Part shown: in pieces, positions 48,866 to 61,200 of the stretch
How the letters are laid out: every line of letters begins with the position of its first letter
Position numbering within the stretch: the stretch's first letter is position 1
DNA from: Polytrichum commune
Lineage: Eukaryota; Streptophyta; Polytrichopsida; Polytrichales; Polytrichaceae
Direction of reading: 5' to 3'
NCBI GenBank assembly: GCA_950295325.1
Contig: OX485804.1
Coordinates: forward strand, 19,592,001-19,656,000
DNA: 64,000 bases
Notes under the pieces: model-generated
The model's database searches: none
What the model was told of the DNA's origin: nothing
Seen by the model: the letters and a program-made list of their open reading frames with translations, nothing else
Translations under genes and position numbers: made by a program

Positions 48866-49216
48866 GGATGCCACAGCTTAATACTTCCCAATCCAGCAGT
48901 CTCGGCTGCCACAGCTTAAAACTCTCCAAGGCCAGCAGTCTCGGCTGCCACAGCTCAACACTTACCCAGTCCAGCAGTCTCGGCTGCCACGGCTCAATAC
49001 TTACCCAGTCCAGCAGTCTCGGCTGCCACAGCTCAATACTTAACCAGTCCAGCAGTCTCGGCTGCCATAGCTTAAAACTCTCCAAGGCCAGCAGTCTCGG
49101 CTGCCACAGCTCAATACTTACCCAGTCTAGCAGTCTCGACTGCCACAGCTCAATACTTAACCAGTCCAGCAGTCTCGGCTGCCACAACTTAATACTTCCT
49201 AAGGTCCTAGTGACTA
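48866..49216. repeat. 39-bp minisatellite, nine units
   Basis: Nine tandem 39-bp units are anchored by CAGTCTCGGCTGCCACAGCT. There are two sub-types: most units continue CAATACTTACCCAGTCCAG, while the second and sixth have TTAAAACTCTCCAAGGCCAG. Because 39 is a multiple of three, both strands stay open (plus 48868-49224, with SSLGCHS repeats; minus 49187-48837, with WQPRLLDW repeats). Neither has a start context or flanking exons that suggest a gene. Confidence 0.85.
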
Positions 49217-49271
49217 TATGTTAAGTCTATCTACTAGTTACCCTTAATGCAACCCTTCTCATTCACTAATC

Positions 49272-49302
<31 letters not shown>

Positions 49303-49990
49303 GCTTCTAAGTCATGAGCTAATCTAACACACTACTTTAACTAACTACCACCTAATCACTACATGCAAACTTAAGCTCTAGAGCTCCCTCACTTGGGAGG
49401 CCTTGAGAGAGAGAGCCTAACTAATTAACTTCACTAAAACTAATGTCACACACACGTGGCTCAAGCTCTTAAGAGCTTGCTCCCTTGAGAGCGCTTGATG
49501 GAGAGAGAGGAAAATGAGAGAGAAACCACCTTAAGTAGCAAAGAGGGAGAGAGGGAGAGAGAGGTGAGGATAGGGTGAGAGGATTAGCACCTCCAATCAC
49601 AATCCCTTAACCTTCACCTTCAAAGTAGGGACTAATCCCCTTCCACCAAGCTTCCTTCTTCCTAAACTACCAAGGTGGATCCAAAAGTGGGCATTTAACC
49701 CGCGGAGCTCACCTTGCTCCACCTTACCCCCTACTCACAATATCAAGGCATACTCTTATTGAATTCAACTTTGAAATAATCACACAACACATTCTAAAGC
49801 CTAAACTTAAATCCACACCACACTTCACTCTTTTTATGTTTTGTGAATAATCATAACACCTCAAAGTCAAACTAAAATTGGTTTCGAAGAGTTAATCACC
49901 ACATGTGGGCACCATTTTGGGCTCACATAATTGGCGACCATCGGGGGGGTGAATCCAAAATCGTTTGCTTCGAAGGTAAATGCCGAATTC
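49217..49990. other. Low-complexity flank of the gypsy element: T26 run and GA-rich tract
   Basis: 26 T residues at 49277-49302 and purine-rich GAGAGA tracts at 49,405-49,565. TTGGCGACCATCGGGGGG at about 49,931 resembles the region just after the 5' LTR of plant Ty3/gypsy elements, but on the plus strand, opposite to the adjacent integrase. A mixed or rearranged LTR junction is possible. LTR boundaries were not found. Confidence 0.3.
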
Positions 49991-50000
49991 ACGCCCGATA

Positions 50001-51092
50001 TTACTTACAACGACTTCCCGAGGTCCGCGTAGGGAAGAGTTGCCCGTTTAAAGTTTCCAATTGAAGTGAATTGTTTGGAAACACCTCGTTTACGAGGTAA
50101 GGGCCTAGCCATACCGCATCAAACTTTGCGGGAAATTCGAGTTTTCTTGCATCTTGGATCATGACCATCATACCCGGTTGGAGTGCTCGTTTCTTGTTTC
50201 GTTTGTCGAAGATGCGCTTCCGTTGGCGTTGGATCGCCTCGATATGTTGGGCCGCCATTCGTCTTCGCTCGTCGAGCGCCTCCAAGTCCATAAGTCGACT
50301 CCTCAAAGATTTTTCGTAGGTGAGTCGCGTATCCACGGCAACTCGAAGTGATTCGACTTCATATTCGATCGGAAGAGTAGCCTCTAACCCGTAAACCAAC
50401 GAAAATGGAGTCGCGTGCGTGGTGACCTTATAGGTCGTGCGATATGCCCAAAGTGCCACCGTTAGTTTTGTATCCCAATCGCGCTTTGAATCTAGGACCA
50501 TCTTGCGTAGGATACTTACCAAAATACCGTTAACCCTCTCCGTTTGTTCATTTGTTTGGGGGTGATAAGGGGTGGTCTTCCGGTGATCGATTCGAAACCT
50601 CTCGGTCATTTCCTGAACCAAGTCGTTCAAAAAATGTGTACCTCGATCGCTTACTAGAATTTTTGGCACCCCGAACCGGGAGATTATGTTTTCGTACATA
50701 AATGTTGCCGCGTGTTCCGCCGTATCGGTCTTTACTGCTTTGGCCTCCGCCCATTTGGTAAGATATTCGGTTGCGATCACAATATACTTCATTCCTTTCG
50801 AGGAGTGGGGGTGGACCTCGCCCACGTAGTCGATGCCCCATTTTTCGAAAGGAATTAGTGGCAACGACACATGTAGCGGCATCTCGATTCGGAGATCGTT
50901 CCGGACATACCGTTGATAAGCGTCGTATTTGCTCACATAGTCGCATGTATCCTTAAATAAAGTGGGCCAAAAGTAACCCGCCCTAAGGATCTTTTGGCTG
51001 GTGAGTTGACCCAAGAAGTGCCTGCCGCACACGCTATCGTGGCATGCAATTAGAATGTCATTAATCTCCGTTTCGGACACGCATCTTCTTAG
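50001..51092 (-). pseudogene. Ty3/gypsy integrase (3' part of pol)
   Basis: Minus strand, 51092 to 50001 (stop). The reading frame runs upstream past the first Met into the sequence interrupted by the solo LTR. It contains the integrase zinc-binding region (ACHDSVCGRHFLGQLTSQK; the second Cys pair is altered to YDAYQRY). The DDE core follows: GIDYVGEV with the first Asp, VSDRGTHF with the second, and PQTNEQTERVNG with the Glu. A GPY/F-type C-terminal module contains WLGPYLVNEVF. The protein would insert element cDNA into the genome. It is cut from the RNase H part of pol by the LTR at 51098-53936, and the CCHH finger is damaged, so it is inactive. Confidence 0.85.
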
Positions 51093-51097
51093 TAACC

Positions 51098-53936
51098 TGT
51101 GAACCCTTTGAGTGGTCCACCACTCTGCGGGATCACTTTTAGTTAGAATGTTAGCATTAAAAGTTAGAATTGATAGGGAATTTAGGGAAAATTAGTTCAT
51201 TTAGCATTTAGCCTAGAAGAAGGAAGGTCAAAATGAAACTAAGTAGTGCTAGAAGATAGCAAAGTAGAAAAAATATGCTAGCTAGTAAAAACAACTAGCT
51301 AAGCAAATATTAGTAGATGCTAGCTATTAAGCAAATGTTAGTAAATGCTAGCTAAGCAAGTGTTAGTTTATTAGTTAGTGTGAGGCACACAAGACTATTA
51401 GAGGTGGTTTAGGTAAGAAGATAAAATCGGCTTGAAGACTTTTGAAGACAAAAAAGAAAGAGAGCAAGGGGGCTACTTGCCCACTTGCCCCCTTGCCAAC
51501 TCGATGGCGGAAAAATTAGAAAGATTTCTAAAGGTTTTCTGTCGGAGCCACCTCGGCGAGAGGGTGGCAACCTCAACCGGGAAAACCCCCGAGCCAAAAT
51601 TTCGGGAAAGGGTTTGAAAAATGGATCCAGTGGAGGAGGGGTCCAACCCTTTTGTGAGAGGGTTTAAAAACCCCTCCTTCCACCTTGTAGCTCTTTCTCT
51701 TTCTCTAGTTTTTGGGCGAAGCCCTGCTTCAATGTAGTTAGGAAAAAATCCTTTAGCATGTATTCTCAATGGTCTAAAAGAAAGGCTTGAGAACCTCCTC
51801 TACTCTCTCTCTCCTAGTTAGGTTGTGTGTTTATTAACACACCAACAAAATTATTCCTTCTTTTGTAGAGGTAGGTTGGATGGTAGAGTTTTGAGTAGAG
51901 GCATTATAGACCTCATCTGCCAATGCCCTGAAGGCTTAGTTCAAAAGCTAGAACAAGATACTTATCATTTTTCTCTTAGAGAGATTTCATATAGCTATCC
52001 ATAGCCGTTTCCCATTTGTGATTTGGTTGAGATGACAATTAGTTATGGATTTTCAAAGATGGAGTAGAAAAACTGGGTGGTCTTGTGGGTAGCGGCTGCT
52101 GGATCAGACCTGCGAGCCCAATAGGAATTTTAATTCCAAGAAATTATATTTTTCCCAAGTAGAACTTTTGTGTAGCTTTCCAAAATGGCTTAGAACATTT
52201 GATTTGAGCATGATTTGAATTAGATATGAATTGTGCAAGATGGGACACATAGTTTGAGAACTTTTGGTTGACTGCTGCATTACAGAGGACCTGCTGGGTT
52301 CACTTCGGCTTACCTTTCTAATCACATATTTTTATCAAATACATATTTTTAATATCTCTCCAGGGTCATATAGAACGTTTGATTTGACTAAGATTTGAAT
52401 TAGATATGAATTGTTGAAGGCGAGATACATAGTTTAAGCCTTCTTGATTGACTGCTGTGTTACAAGGAGTCCGCTGAATTTCTATTAGCTTAACCTGCTG
52501 ATGTCATAATTTTTCTAGTTAGAGCTTGTTCATAGCTTTCCAATGGTATAAGGAAAGCCTAGATCCAAGTAGTAAGGAATGTGCTATGAATTTTTGAAGT
52601 TAGAAGGTAGATAGGTGGGTTGGAAGGGTCGGTTGAATCGACCTCACACTTCCAACCCTCATAACTTTTGCATTTCTTATCCGATTAGAGTGATTTTTAG
52701 ATCATTGGAAAGATAATTTGGTGCACTAAGTATAAATATTATGCTTAGGATTAAATTACAGGGCAGAATAACACTTTATATTTTAATTGTTAACTAAGGT
52801 ACGCTTACTACCAAACTAGTTACAAAGAAGGAGGCAAGGTCGACGCTCGGAAAGTGGAGCAAGGAAGGAGGTAGCGGCTCGGCCTACATCAAGCCCAAAT
52901 CAACCGAGGAGAATTGAGGTAAATTTACTAACGCTAGCCTTCCATTTAGAATTGGAGGGAGCACGGCTAAGGTACGCATCTCTAAACCTACTCACCTATC
53001 TCGTAAGGTCAAGTGGCTTGACCACTTGACCACCAAGGGAGTACCCAATTCCATTGTTTTCGGGAGCCCTTGGTATGTTTCGTGGTAGTAGCTTCATTTA
53101 TTAGCAAGTTTCGTGTGTGGTAAGTCGGATTAATCACCGACACGACCACTCTGAATGTTGTTGGTGGAAAGGTGGGGTTAATGACCCGCGAATCCACTAT
53201 TATGTTGTTGGCCCCATAGATTGGGAGTAATGGCCCCAATTTATGAAGATTGCGCAACAGGTTGAACCTACAGGTCGCCCGTCACCCTGGTCCCATTGAG
53301 TTGCATTTCGTGGTCTATCCAGTGTAAACACATTTAACAATCAAAACATACAAAATAAATCGTAAACCCTTATTGGCAAGAGACCCGAGGTAAGGGGTGA
53401 TGCCTAATATGTTAATGTAGTAAGTTAGGACGTGCAAACAAAAGTAAGTAATTAAGAAGGAATTTGTGTGAAGGGTGGGACTTAGGCCAAGTTCCCCCGC
53501 TTAGAAAACTAAATAGAACTAAATAAAGAAATATGAAGAATTGAATGGTCCATCAAATTGTCGTTATTCCGTTCGTCGAGTTAGGGTGGTATGAGTCACA
53601 CCCGGTTGGGTGTATCAGAACCATCCCAATTCACAAATTAGGATTGCCTTGGTTTCAAGGCTGGTGCGTCTGCGCGTAGAATAGGTTGTAGGTTAAAGTT
53701 AGAACTAGATATGAAATTGGTTAGTGGAGTTTAAAGCCACACTAGTAAAAAACTAAGGCCTAACCTCCGGAGGTACTACGACGCATATTTAATCTCCCTT
53801 AAAAATCTAACTACTCACGTTATACACCTATCATCCGGGTTCGGCTTGAGCGCCTGCGAATGCAGGCCACCTTCACCGAAGGGCTTGTGTGATACTTTTA
53901 GGCTCCCTCGAAAGGGGGTGGCCCAAAAGTACCACA
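51098..53936. mobile_element. Solo LTR, 2,839 bp, inserted in the gypsy pol
   Basis: Begins TGTGAACCC and ends GTACCACA on the plus strand (TG...CA). The 5-bp target duplication TAACC is present at 51093-51097 and 53937-53941. Removing the insert and one duplication joins the RNase H frame directly to the integrase frame, which confirms the boundaries. There is no coding domain, so a solo LTR from recombination is the simplest reading. The first 600 bp contain short TAGCTAAGCAAA-type repeats (51,280-51,370). The rest matches the inverted copy at 54989-57354 closely. Confidence 0.85.
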
Positions 53937-54988
53937 TAACCCGTCGGCGCTCCTTTTAAACAACCTATGGCCTATGACGACAAATTGTCTATTATTAATC
54001 CTCACCTTCCTTCTCTCTTCCTTTGTCCACTCACCGGGCAACTTGTAAGTTGTTAGAAACTCCACAATGCTTGAATACCATTCCGGTGTTGAAGTAACCA
54101 AGAAAAGGCTATCATCCACTAGCCTATCGTCCACCGGGTTCTCTCCTACGCTATCCGACAACCTAGACAAATGGTCCGCTTGTAAATGCATGCGACCGGG
54201 TTTGTATTCAACCGTATAATCGAATTCCCCTAACAACAAAACCCACCTAGCTAGCCTACCACTTAGCTCCGCTTTGTTAACTAGGTACTTAATGGCCATA
54301 TGATCAACGAAGAAAACTACCGGATTACACAACAAGTAATGCCTAAATTTTTTCACCGAGAACACCATTGCTAGGCATTCGCGTTCCGTGGTGGAATAAT
54401 TCCTCTCGGCCGACGTTAATTGTTTACTCGCGTAAGCGATCGGTTGATCTTTCTCCATATTTCCCGTCGGTTGACAAAGCGCGCTTCCCACGGCCACATT
54501 GCTCGCGTCACAATAAACATGAAAAGGTTTGTTCCAATCCGGTGGCCTTAAAATGGAATAAGTGCTCAACTTATCCCTTAACTCTTCAAAGGCCTTTTGA
54601 CACGCCTCCGTCCACTCAAACTTGACATCCTTTTTGAATAAGTGTGTGATGGGCACCGCGATCTTTGAAAAATTCGGAATGAGCTCCCGATACCACCCTA
54701 CATGCCCTAGTAACTTGGAGATCCCTTTGGAGTTGGTCGGAGTCGCCAATTCGCTTATAGCTATAATCTTGTCTGGATCCTTTCGCACTAACCACGTAAC
54801 CTAGTAACACTCCTTTATTGACTCCCAAGAACGTCTTATCCGGGTTTAAGGCCAACCTCATCTTCCTACACCTCACCAACGACTCTCTAACACAATGCAA
54901 GTGCTCACTCACATCGCTTTGAGTGCTAAAATCGTCAATGAATACGGTCATTGACTTATACAATAAGTCGGTAAAAATATACATCATC
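53937..54988 (-). pseudogene. Ty3/gypsy reverse transcriptase (C-terminal part) and RNase H
   Basis: Minus strand, 54987 to 53942. The first frame (54987-54616) starts inside the RT with the catalytic FIDDF box and continues to GVLLGYVVSAKG. A small deletion near 54,785 shifts to the second frame (54788-53942), which has the RT connection (LGHVGWYRELIPNFSKIA) and RNase H: HVYCDASNVAVG, STTERECLAMVF and PGRMHLQADHLSRL. The RT N-terminal half, protease and gag are absent from the window, having been displaced by the LTR at 54989. RT and RNase H would copy the element RNA into DNA; this copy is dead. Confidence 0.85.
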
Positions 54989-57354
54989 TGTGGTACTTTT
55001 GGGCCACCCCCTTTCGAGGGAGCCTAAAAGTATCACACAAGCCCTTCGGTGAAGGTAGCCTGCACTTGCAGGTGCCCAAGCCGAACCCGGATGATAGGTG
55101 TATAACGTGAGTAGTTAGATTTTTAAGGGAGATTAAATATGCGTCGTAGTACCTCCGGAGGTTGGGCCTTAGTTTTTTACTAGTGTGGCTCTAAACTCCA
55201 CTAACCAATTTCATATCTAGTTCTAACCTTAACCTACAACCTATTCTACGCGCAGACGCACCAGCCTTGAAACCAAGGCAATCCTAATTTGTGAATTGGC
55301 ATGGTTCTGATACATCCAACCGGATGTGACTCATACCACCCTAACTCAACGAACGGAATAACGACAATTTGATGGACCATTCAATTCTTCCTATTTCTTT
55401 ATTTAGTTCTATTTAGTTTTCTAAGTGGGAAAACTTGGCCTAAGTCCCACCCTTCACACAAATTCCTTCTTAATTACTTACTTTTGTTTGCACGTCCTAA
55501 CTCACTACATTAACATATTAGGCATCACCCCTTACCTGGTTGGTGCACCCCTTACCTCGGAACCTTCTAAGGCCTCGTGCAGGTCCTTTGAAGGTCGAGT
55601 AACATCTCAAACCCTTCGGACATCAATGGTTCGAAGGGTGGTGTCACTCTACCGAGTTAAGTTTCCGATTCGGGTCTCTTGCCAACAAGGGTTTACGATT
55701 TATTTTGTATGTTTTGATTATTAAATGTGTTTACACTGGATAGACCACGAAATGCAACTCAATGGGACCAAGGTGACGGGTAACCTGTACGTTCAACCTG
55801 TTGCGCAATCTTCATAAATTGGGGCCATTACTCCCAATCTATGGGGCCAACAACATAATAGTGGATTCGCAGGTCATTAACCCCACCTTTCCACCAACAA
55901 CATTCAGAGTGGTCGTGTCGGTGATTAATCCGACTTACCACACACGAAACTTGCTAATAAATGAAGCTACTACCACAAAACATACCAAGGGCCCCGAAAA
56001 CAATGGAGTTGGATATTCCTTTGGCGGTCAAGTGGTCAAGCCACTTGACCTTACGAAATAGGTGAGTGGGTTTATAGATGCGTACCTTAGCTGCGCTCCC
56101 TCCAACCTTAAATGGAAGGCTAGCGTTAGTAAATTTACCTCAATTCTCCTCGGTTGATTTGGGCTCGATGTAGGCCGAGCCGCTACCTCCTTCCTTGCTC
56201 CATTTCCCGAGCGTCGATCTTGCCTCCTTCTTTGTAACTAGTTTGGTAGTAAGCGCACCTTAGTTAACAATTAAAATATAAAATATTTATTCTGCATTGT
56301 AATTTAATCCTAAGCATAATATTTATACTTAGTGCACCTAATTATCTTTCCAATGATCTAAAAATCACTTAAATCGGATAAGAATTGCAAAAGTTATGAG
56401 GGTTGGAAGTGTGAGGTCGATTCAACCGACCCTTCCAACCCACCTATCTACCTTCTAACTTCAAAAATTCATAGCACATTCCTTACTACTTGGATCTAGG
56501 CTTTCCTTATACCATTGGACAGCTATGAACAAGCTCTAACTAGAAAAATTATGACATCAGCAGGTTAAGCTAATAAAAATTCAGCAGACTCCTTGTAACA
56601 CAACAGTCAATTAAAAAGGCTTAAACTATGTATCTCGCCTTCAACAATTCATATCTAATTCAAATCTTATTCAAATCAAACGTTCTATATGACCCTGGAG
56701 AGATATTAAAAATATGTATTTGATAAAAATATGTGATTAGAAAGGTAAGCCGAAGTGAACCCAGCAGATCCTCTGTAATGAAGCAGTCAACCAAAAGTTC
56801 TCAAACTATGTGTCCCATCTTGCACAATTCATATCTAATTCAAATCATGCTCAAATCAAATGTTCTAAGCCATTTTGGAAAGCTACACAAAAGTTATACT
56901 TGGGAAAAATATAACTTCTTGGAATTAAAATTCCTATTGGGCTCGCAGGTCTGATCCAGCAGCCGCTACCCACAAGACCACCTAGTTTTTTCTACTCCAT
57001 CTTTGGAAATCCATAACTAATTGTCATCTTAACCAAATTACAAATGGGAAATAGCTATGGATAGCTATATGAAATCTCTCTAAGAGAAAAATGATAAGTA
57101 TCTTGTTCTAGCTTCTGAACTAAGCTTTCAGGACATTGGCAGATGAGGTCTACAATGCCTCCACTCAAAACTCTACCATCCAACCTACCTCTACAAAAGA
57201 AGGAATAATTTTGTTCGTGTGTTAATAAACACACATTCTAACTAGGAGAGAGAGTAGAGGAGGTTCTCAAGCCTTTCTTTTAGGCCATTGAGAATGCATG
57301 CTAAAGGATTTTTTCCTAACTACATTGAAGCAGGGCTTCGCCCAAGCATTAGAG
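54989..57354. mobile_element. Second copy of the same LTR, inverted, truncated by a CACTA element
   Basis: Starts TGTGGTACTTTTGGGCC immediately after the RT fragment and matches the reverse complement of 51,706-53,936 throughout. It stops at about 57,354, where the CACTA terminus begins. About 600 bp of the LTR are therefore missing here and should lie beyond the CACTA element. Relative to the first copy it has an extra ~134 bp (about 55,539-55,672) bounded by repeats of CCCCTTACCT. The two copies face each other across a 1,052-bp gap. Confidence 0.82.
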
Positions 57355-57399
57355 GACACTACAACAAATGAACGTTTATATGACTGGCCATATGACTTC

Positions 57400-58200
57400 T
57401 TTGAGTTTATAAAACATTCAAATACTTTTTGACTTCCTAGTCGTTTCAGGTTAGTCTAATAAGGCATAGTCAAATGTTACGCAGTCTAAAAAACATGGTG
57501 TTCATTAGACTATGGGTCGGGTATGTACATTAGACTATGCTTCTGAGCTTTAAATTAGACTATAGTCAGTCAATAAAACATTGCTACATTAGACTATATC
57601 TAGTCAATAAAACATTGATACATTAGACTACATCTAGTCACAAGTATCATGGCACATTAGACTACGGGTAGTCAAAACACATAGAGATATTATACTATGG
57701 GTAGTCAATAAAACACACATAAGTAGACTATGGATGGTCAAATAAACTACCGTGACGATTCAAATTGACAAACATTCTGAGACATAATAGACGACTCCTA
57801 GTCAATAAAACATAGCTTGTTGTGGCGTAGTTGACTACTTGGTGTATAGTAATTGACTATATTATGATAGGGTTTATTAGTAAAAAAGAACATGGTTTAT
57901 ATGATTATTTGACTATCGTTTGTATACGAATAGGTTAGTTGTAGTCAATTAAGACATGTTATAAGTATATTAATAGACAATATGTAGTGCATTACAACAT
58001 AATATATGATGTTGTACATAATTGACTAGTGCAAAGAACATCAACATCAAAGCATCTTGCAGTCAAGTATGAGCATATTGACTAAGAAAAAAATGGCATG
58101 TTGTGTCTTTTAAACCAATCAAACACATTCATGAGTCAATAAAACTTGCAACATGAGGCTAGGTAGGCAATAAAAATAAAATGTAGACCTTTACTATATA
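57400..58200. repeat. CACTA subterminal repeat region
   Basis: Many copies of ATTAGACTAT and of TAGTCAATAAAACAT alternate here, often in inverted pairs (AGACTA and TAGTC-type). Arrays of short motifs next to the ends are the binding sites for the TNPA-type protein in En/Spm elements. The motif itself differs from that of maize En/Spm. Confidence 0.65.
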
Positions 58201-58253
58201 TAAAGTCATGACAATCTACAATGAGTTCTCTAGTCTCACAAAATATTGGTTAG

Positions 58254-61200
58254 TCAACCAAGAAGTACTAGATCTTCTTTTCTCCACAAAATTGGTACAA
58301 ATTGAGAATCCTTCATGCGTACTTGTGGAGGATTCCCTGCAAGGTTTTGATATTGCAATTTCACATCTGGTACCCACACTTTGTGTACCAGAACACTAAA
58401 ACATCCCTCGGGAATTTCATCTTCATTGTAGTTGTCACCTGGACAACCTGAAATTCGACCTTGCGCAACTAAACCAAAATTAGGATCCATTACGTCCACA
58501 TCTGCATTCCCCTTCCACTGCATACATCCACAAACAAATCACATGTTAGTCTCAAGTGACAATGATCTTGTTAAATGATAACCCACATTTAAAAGTAGTA
58601 ACATGAGACACATACATGCACACATATTTACATGATTGCATGATACACACATACACACAAATTCAGTCTTAAAAACATACTTGTAAAGAATGAACCAGTC
58701 AAGATGAATAACAAAAGGGCGCAACATCCTTCCAATGCATGTGGTTTGGTGAAATTCTTGCCTCCCCATCCAAGTCATGAGCTCCTGTGTACATTAGTAC
58801 ATCATCGTATCTATCTAATCCCAAAAGATAGCCCCATATTTTTTTGTTTAAATAACTCTTCTCAAACTCTGAGTCCCCCCACCTCTTAGGATGCACTACA
58901 TTACCGGAAGGAATACACACTGTCTCAAGAACATTGGAGTCTATAAGTATAGTGTTCTTCCTAGTAATTGCTATAGGTCCTTTGACCCGTTTGTACACAT
59001 TTTCCAAATCCTTCATAACCAACATGGTCTCCGGGTTCTCGGGGTGGGAAACTTTAGTTTGTACACAGTTTACCCTACTCCAAGTGAAAATTGGTCTCTC
59101 AGATATGCCCCGCAATAAAATATCCACAATCCCAGCCACCATATCACATGGAAGGGACGAGTAAAAAACAACCAAAAACTTGGACATACAATCTTTGATG
59201 AGTTGACTGCTTGACCACCGCAAAGCCACGACACTACCTTGAACCTTCTCATAATTCTCACACAGGCTTCCCAAATCCCTTCGTTCATCACCCAAAATCC
59301 TACAAAGAACATGTTCCAGCTCAAAAATCACCAAGAATTTTTTGGAAGAAGCGGACCTTGTTCGAATCATAGGGTGATGGGAGGAATCATCTTCTCTCAC
59401 CTCCTTCACAATTGCAGGCTTTGGAGGAGGTTGTGTAGTTTTTTTTTGGGTGGGCTCCGACTACCTCCTACTTTACTAGAACCTGCTTTGCCTTGTGTGG
59501 CTTTCTTTGAAGATTGTCCATTCCCGTTTTGTGTAGGGCTAACATTGTTGCTCACAACTTGTGGCGCATTTTTTTTTGCTGCTACAGCAAGGCCCAACAC
59601 AGCCATAGCCTCTGAAGCTTCCTGCACACATATTCCAACACAAAAGTATCTTAGCAAACATATCTTAGCTAGAGGGTCCCAGCAGAGCAGCTGCAGCCCC
59701 TGTATCACTACTGTAACTCTGTATTGCTACTGTAACTCTCTTGCTAATGTAACTCTCTTGCTAAAAGTTGCTACTGTAACTCTCTTGCTGTAACTCAGAT
59801 GTGCTTAAAGTTGCAACCAAAGTAAACAGATGCCGGGATAAAGTCTGAATGAAACACACACCGTAATAATAAGTTAGGTTGAAATTTGCATGTTCATGAA
59901 GGTTACTAGCTCAAAACATCTGATACCACTCTAGTTCAAAACATCAAAACACTCTAGTTCTACAACTGCTACTGTCACAGACATGGAAGGTAGAAGGTGT
60001 TACTTAGGGTCACATGTGATTTTAAATACATACAGAGCCAACCCCCACTTTAACCAAATACAGGTTTTTGCAAAACAGCATGCAACAAAGAGAAGTAATC
60101 AAATGAAACAAGACGACATTTAAACCTGAATAATTTGCCTGGAAAGGGTTCACTGACATGACCAATAGCTGCTACTTATAATGACAACAATTACAAATGA
60201 TTACTGATTATAGTTGCTGAAATTTCTATGCAAATTGCTTGGGGTAGCAAATTGATGTGTATACAATGGTGCTACTCAGATGATTACATAGACTAGGTGG
60301 GAATCTGCAGAGCAATATTGAGATTAATTTTGGCTCAACCACCTCAAGTAATCAACAATAGAAAATATATCAAACCACGACCTGAACCAAATGTGCAACC
60401 AACCAGATGCTTAGATCAAGTAATGAGAACTTCAGAACTTGCAAAGATTAATTACTCCTAATTGAATAACAACACCTTCTCAACAACATAACTATAAGAC
60501 TAAGGTACCCAACTGTCCGTCCTTCCAACTTTAACAACTTGATTTATGGGAAGATCATTGTCATATTAAAGAAGTTCTGCCTCATATTAACATATTAACT
60601 CAGATGTGCTTAAAGTTGCAACCAAAGTAAACAGATGCCGGGATAAAGTTTGAATGAAACACACCCCCAACAAAGCAGAACCATCAGCACACTTCGATAG
60701 AAAAATTCATTGAAATGCACCAATTTTGGCAACTCGCGATTCTTAGATTCACAAACACTACTCATTTTGACAGAAAGAAACTAAGCCTACATCTTACATT
60801 CCACAGCTTCAGAACAAGGCACCCCCTCTCTGTCTATCAAATCATTAAAGGACACTCCAACATGTAATTCAAACCCCCAACAAAACAGAACCATCATCAA
60901 CACACTCGGATACAAAATTCCCTCAGTACTTTAGATCCACAACCGCTACAATTCACAGGTTCAATTCAGAAACAAGACACTCTAGGCATGGGTAAGTCCA
61001 TCCATGCGCACTTTGGATACACAACAACATGTTTTAAACGTTGTTCCTTAATTCTGGCAACTTGATTTGTGGGAGGGAATTATTCTATCAAATAAGTTAT
61101 GCATGCAAGCCTATCTTGCAAGACCTCACCACCCATAGCAGGTGCTTTGGTGATTAAATATTGTGTGACAATCAATGGTTGAGCACAATTTTACATAAAA

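Noticed and set aside
48866-49216. CRISPR-like array
   Set aside because: The units are contiguous 39-bp repeats without unique spacers, and no cas genes exist. It is a minisatellite.
51098-57354. A single giant inverted-repeat transposon with the RT fragment as its cargo
   Set aside because: The left arm has its own 5-bp target duplication at both ends, and removing it restores the gypsy frame. The arms are therefore two independent LTR insertions.
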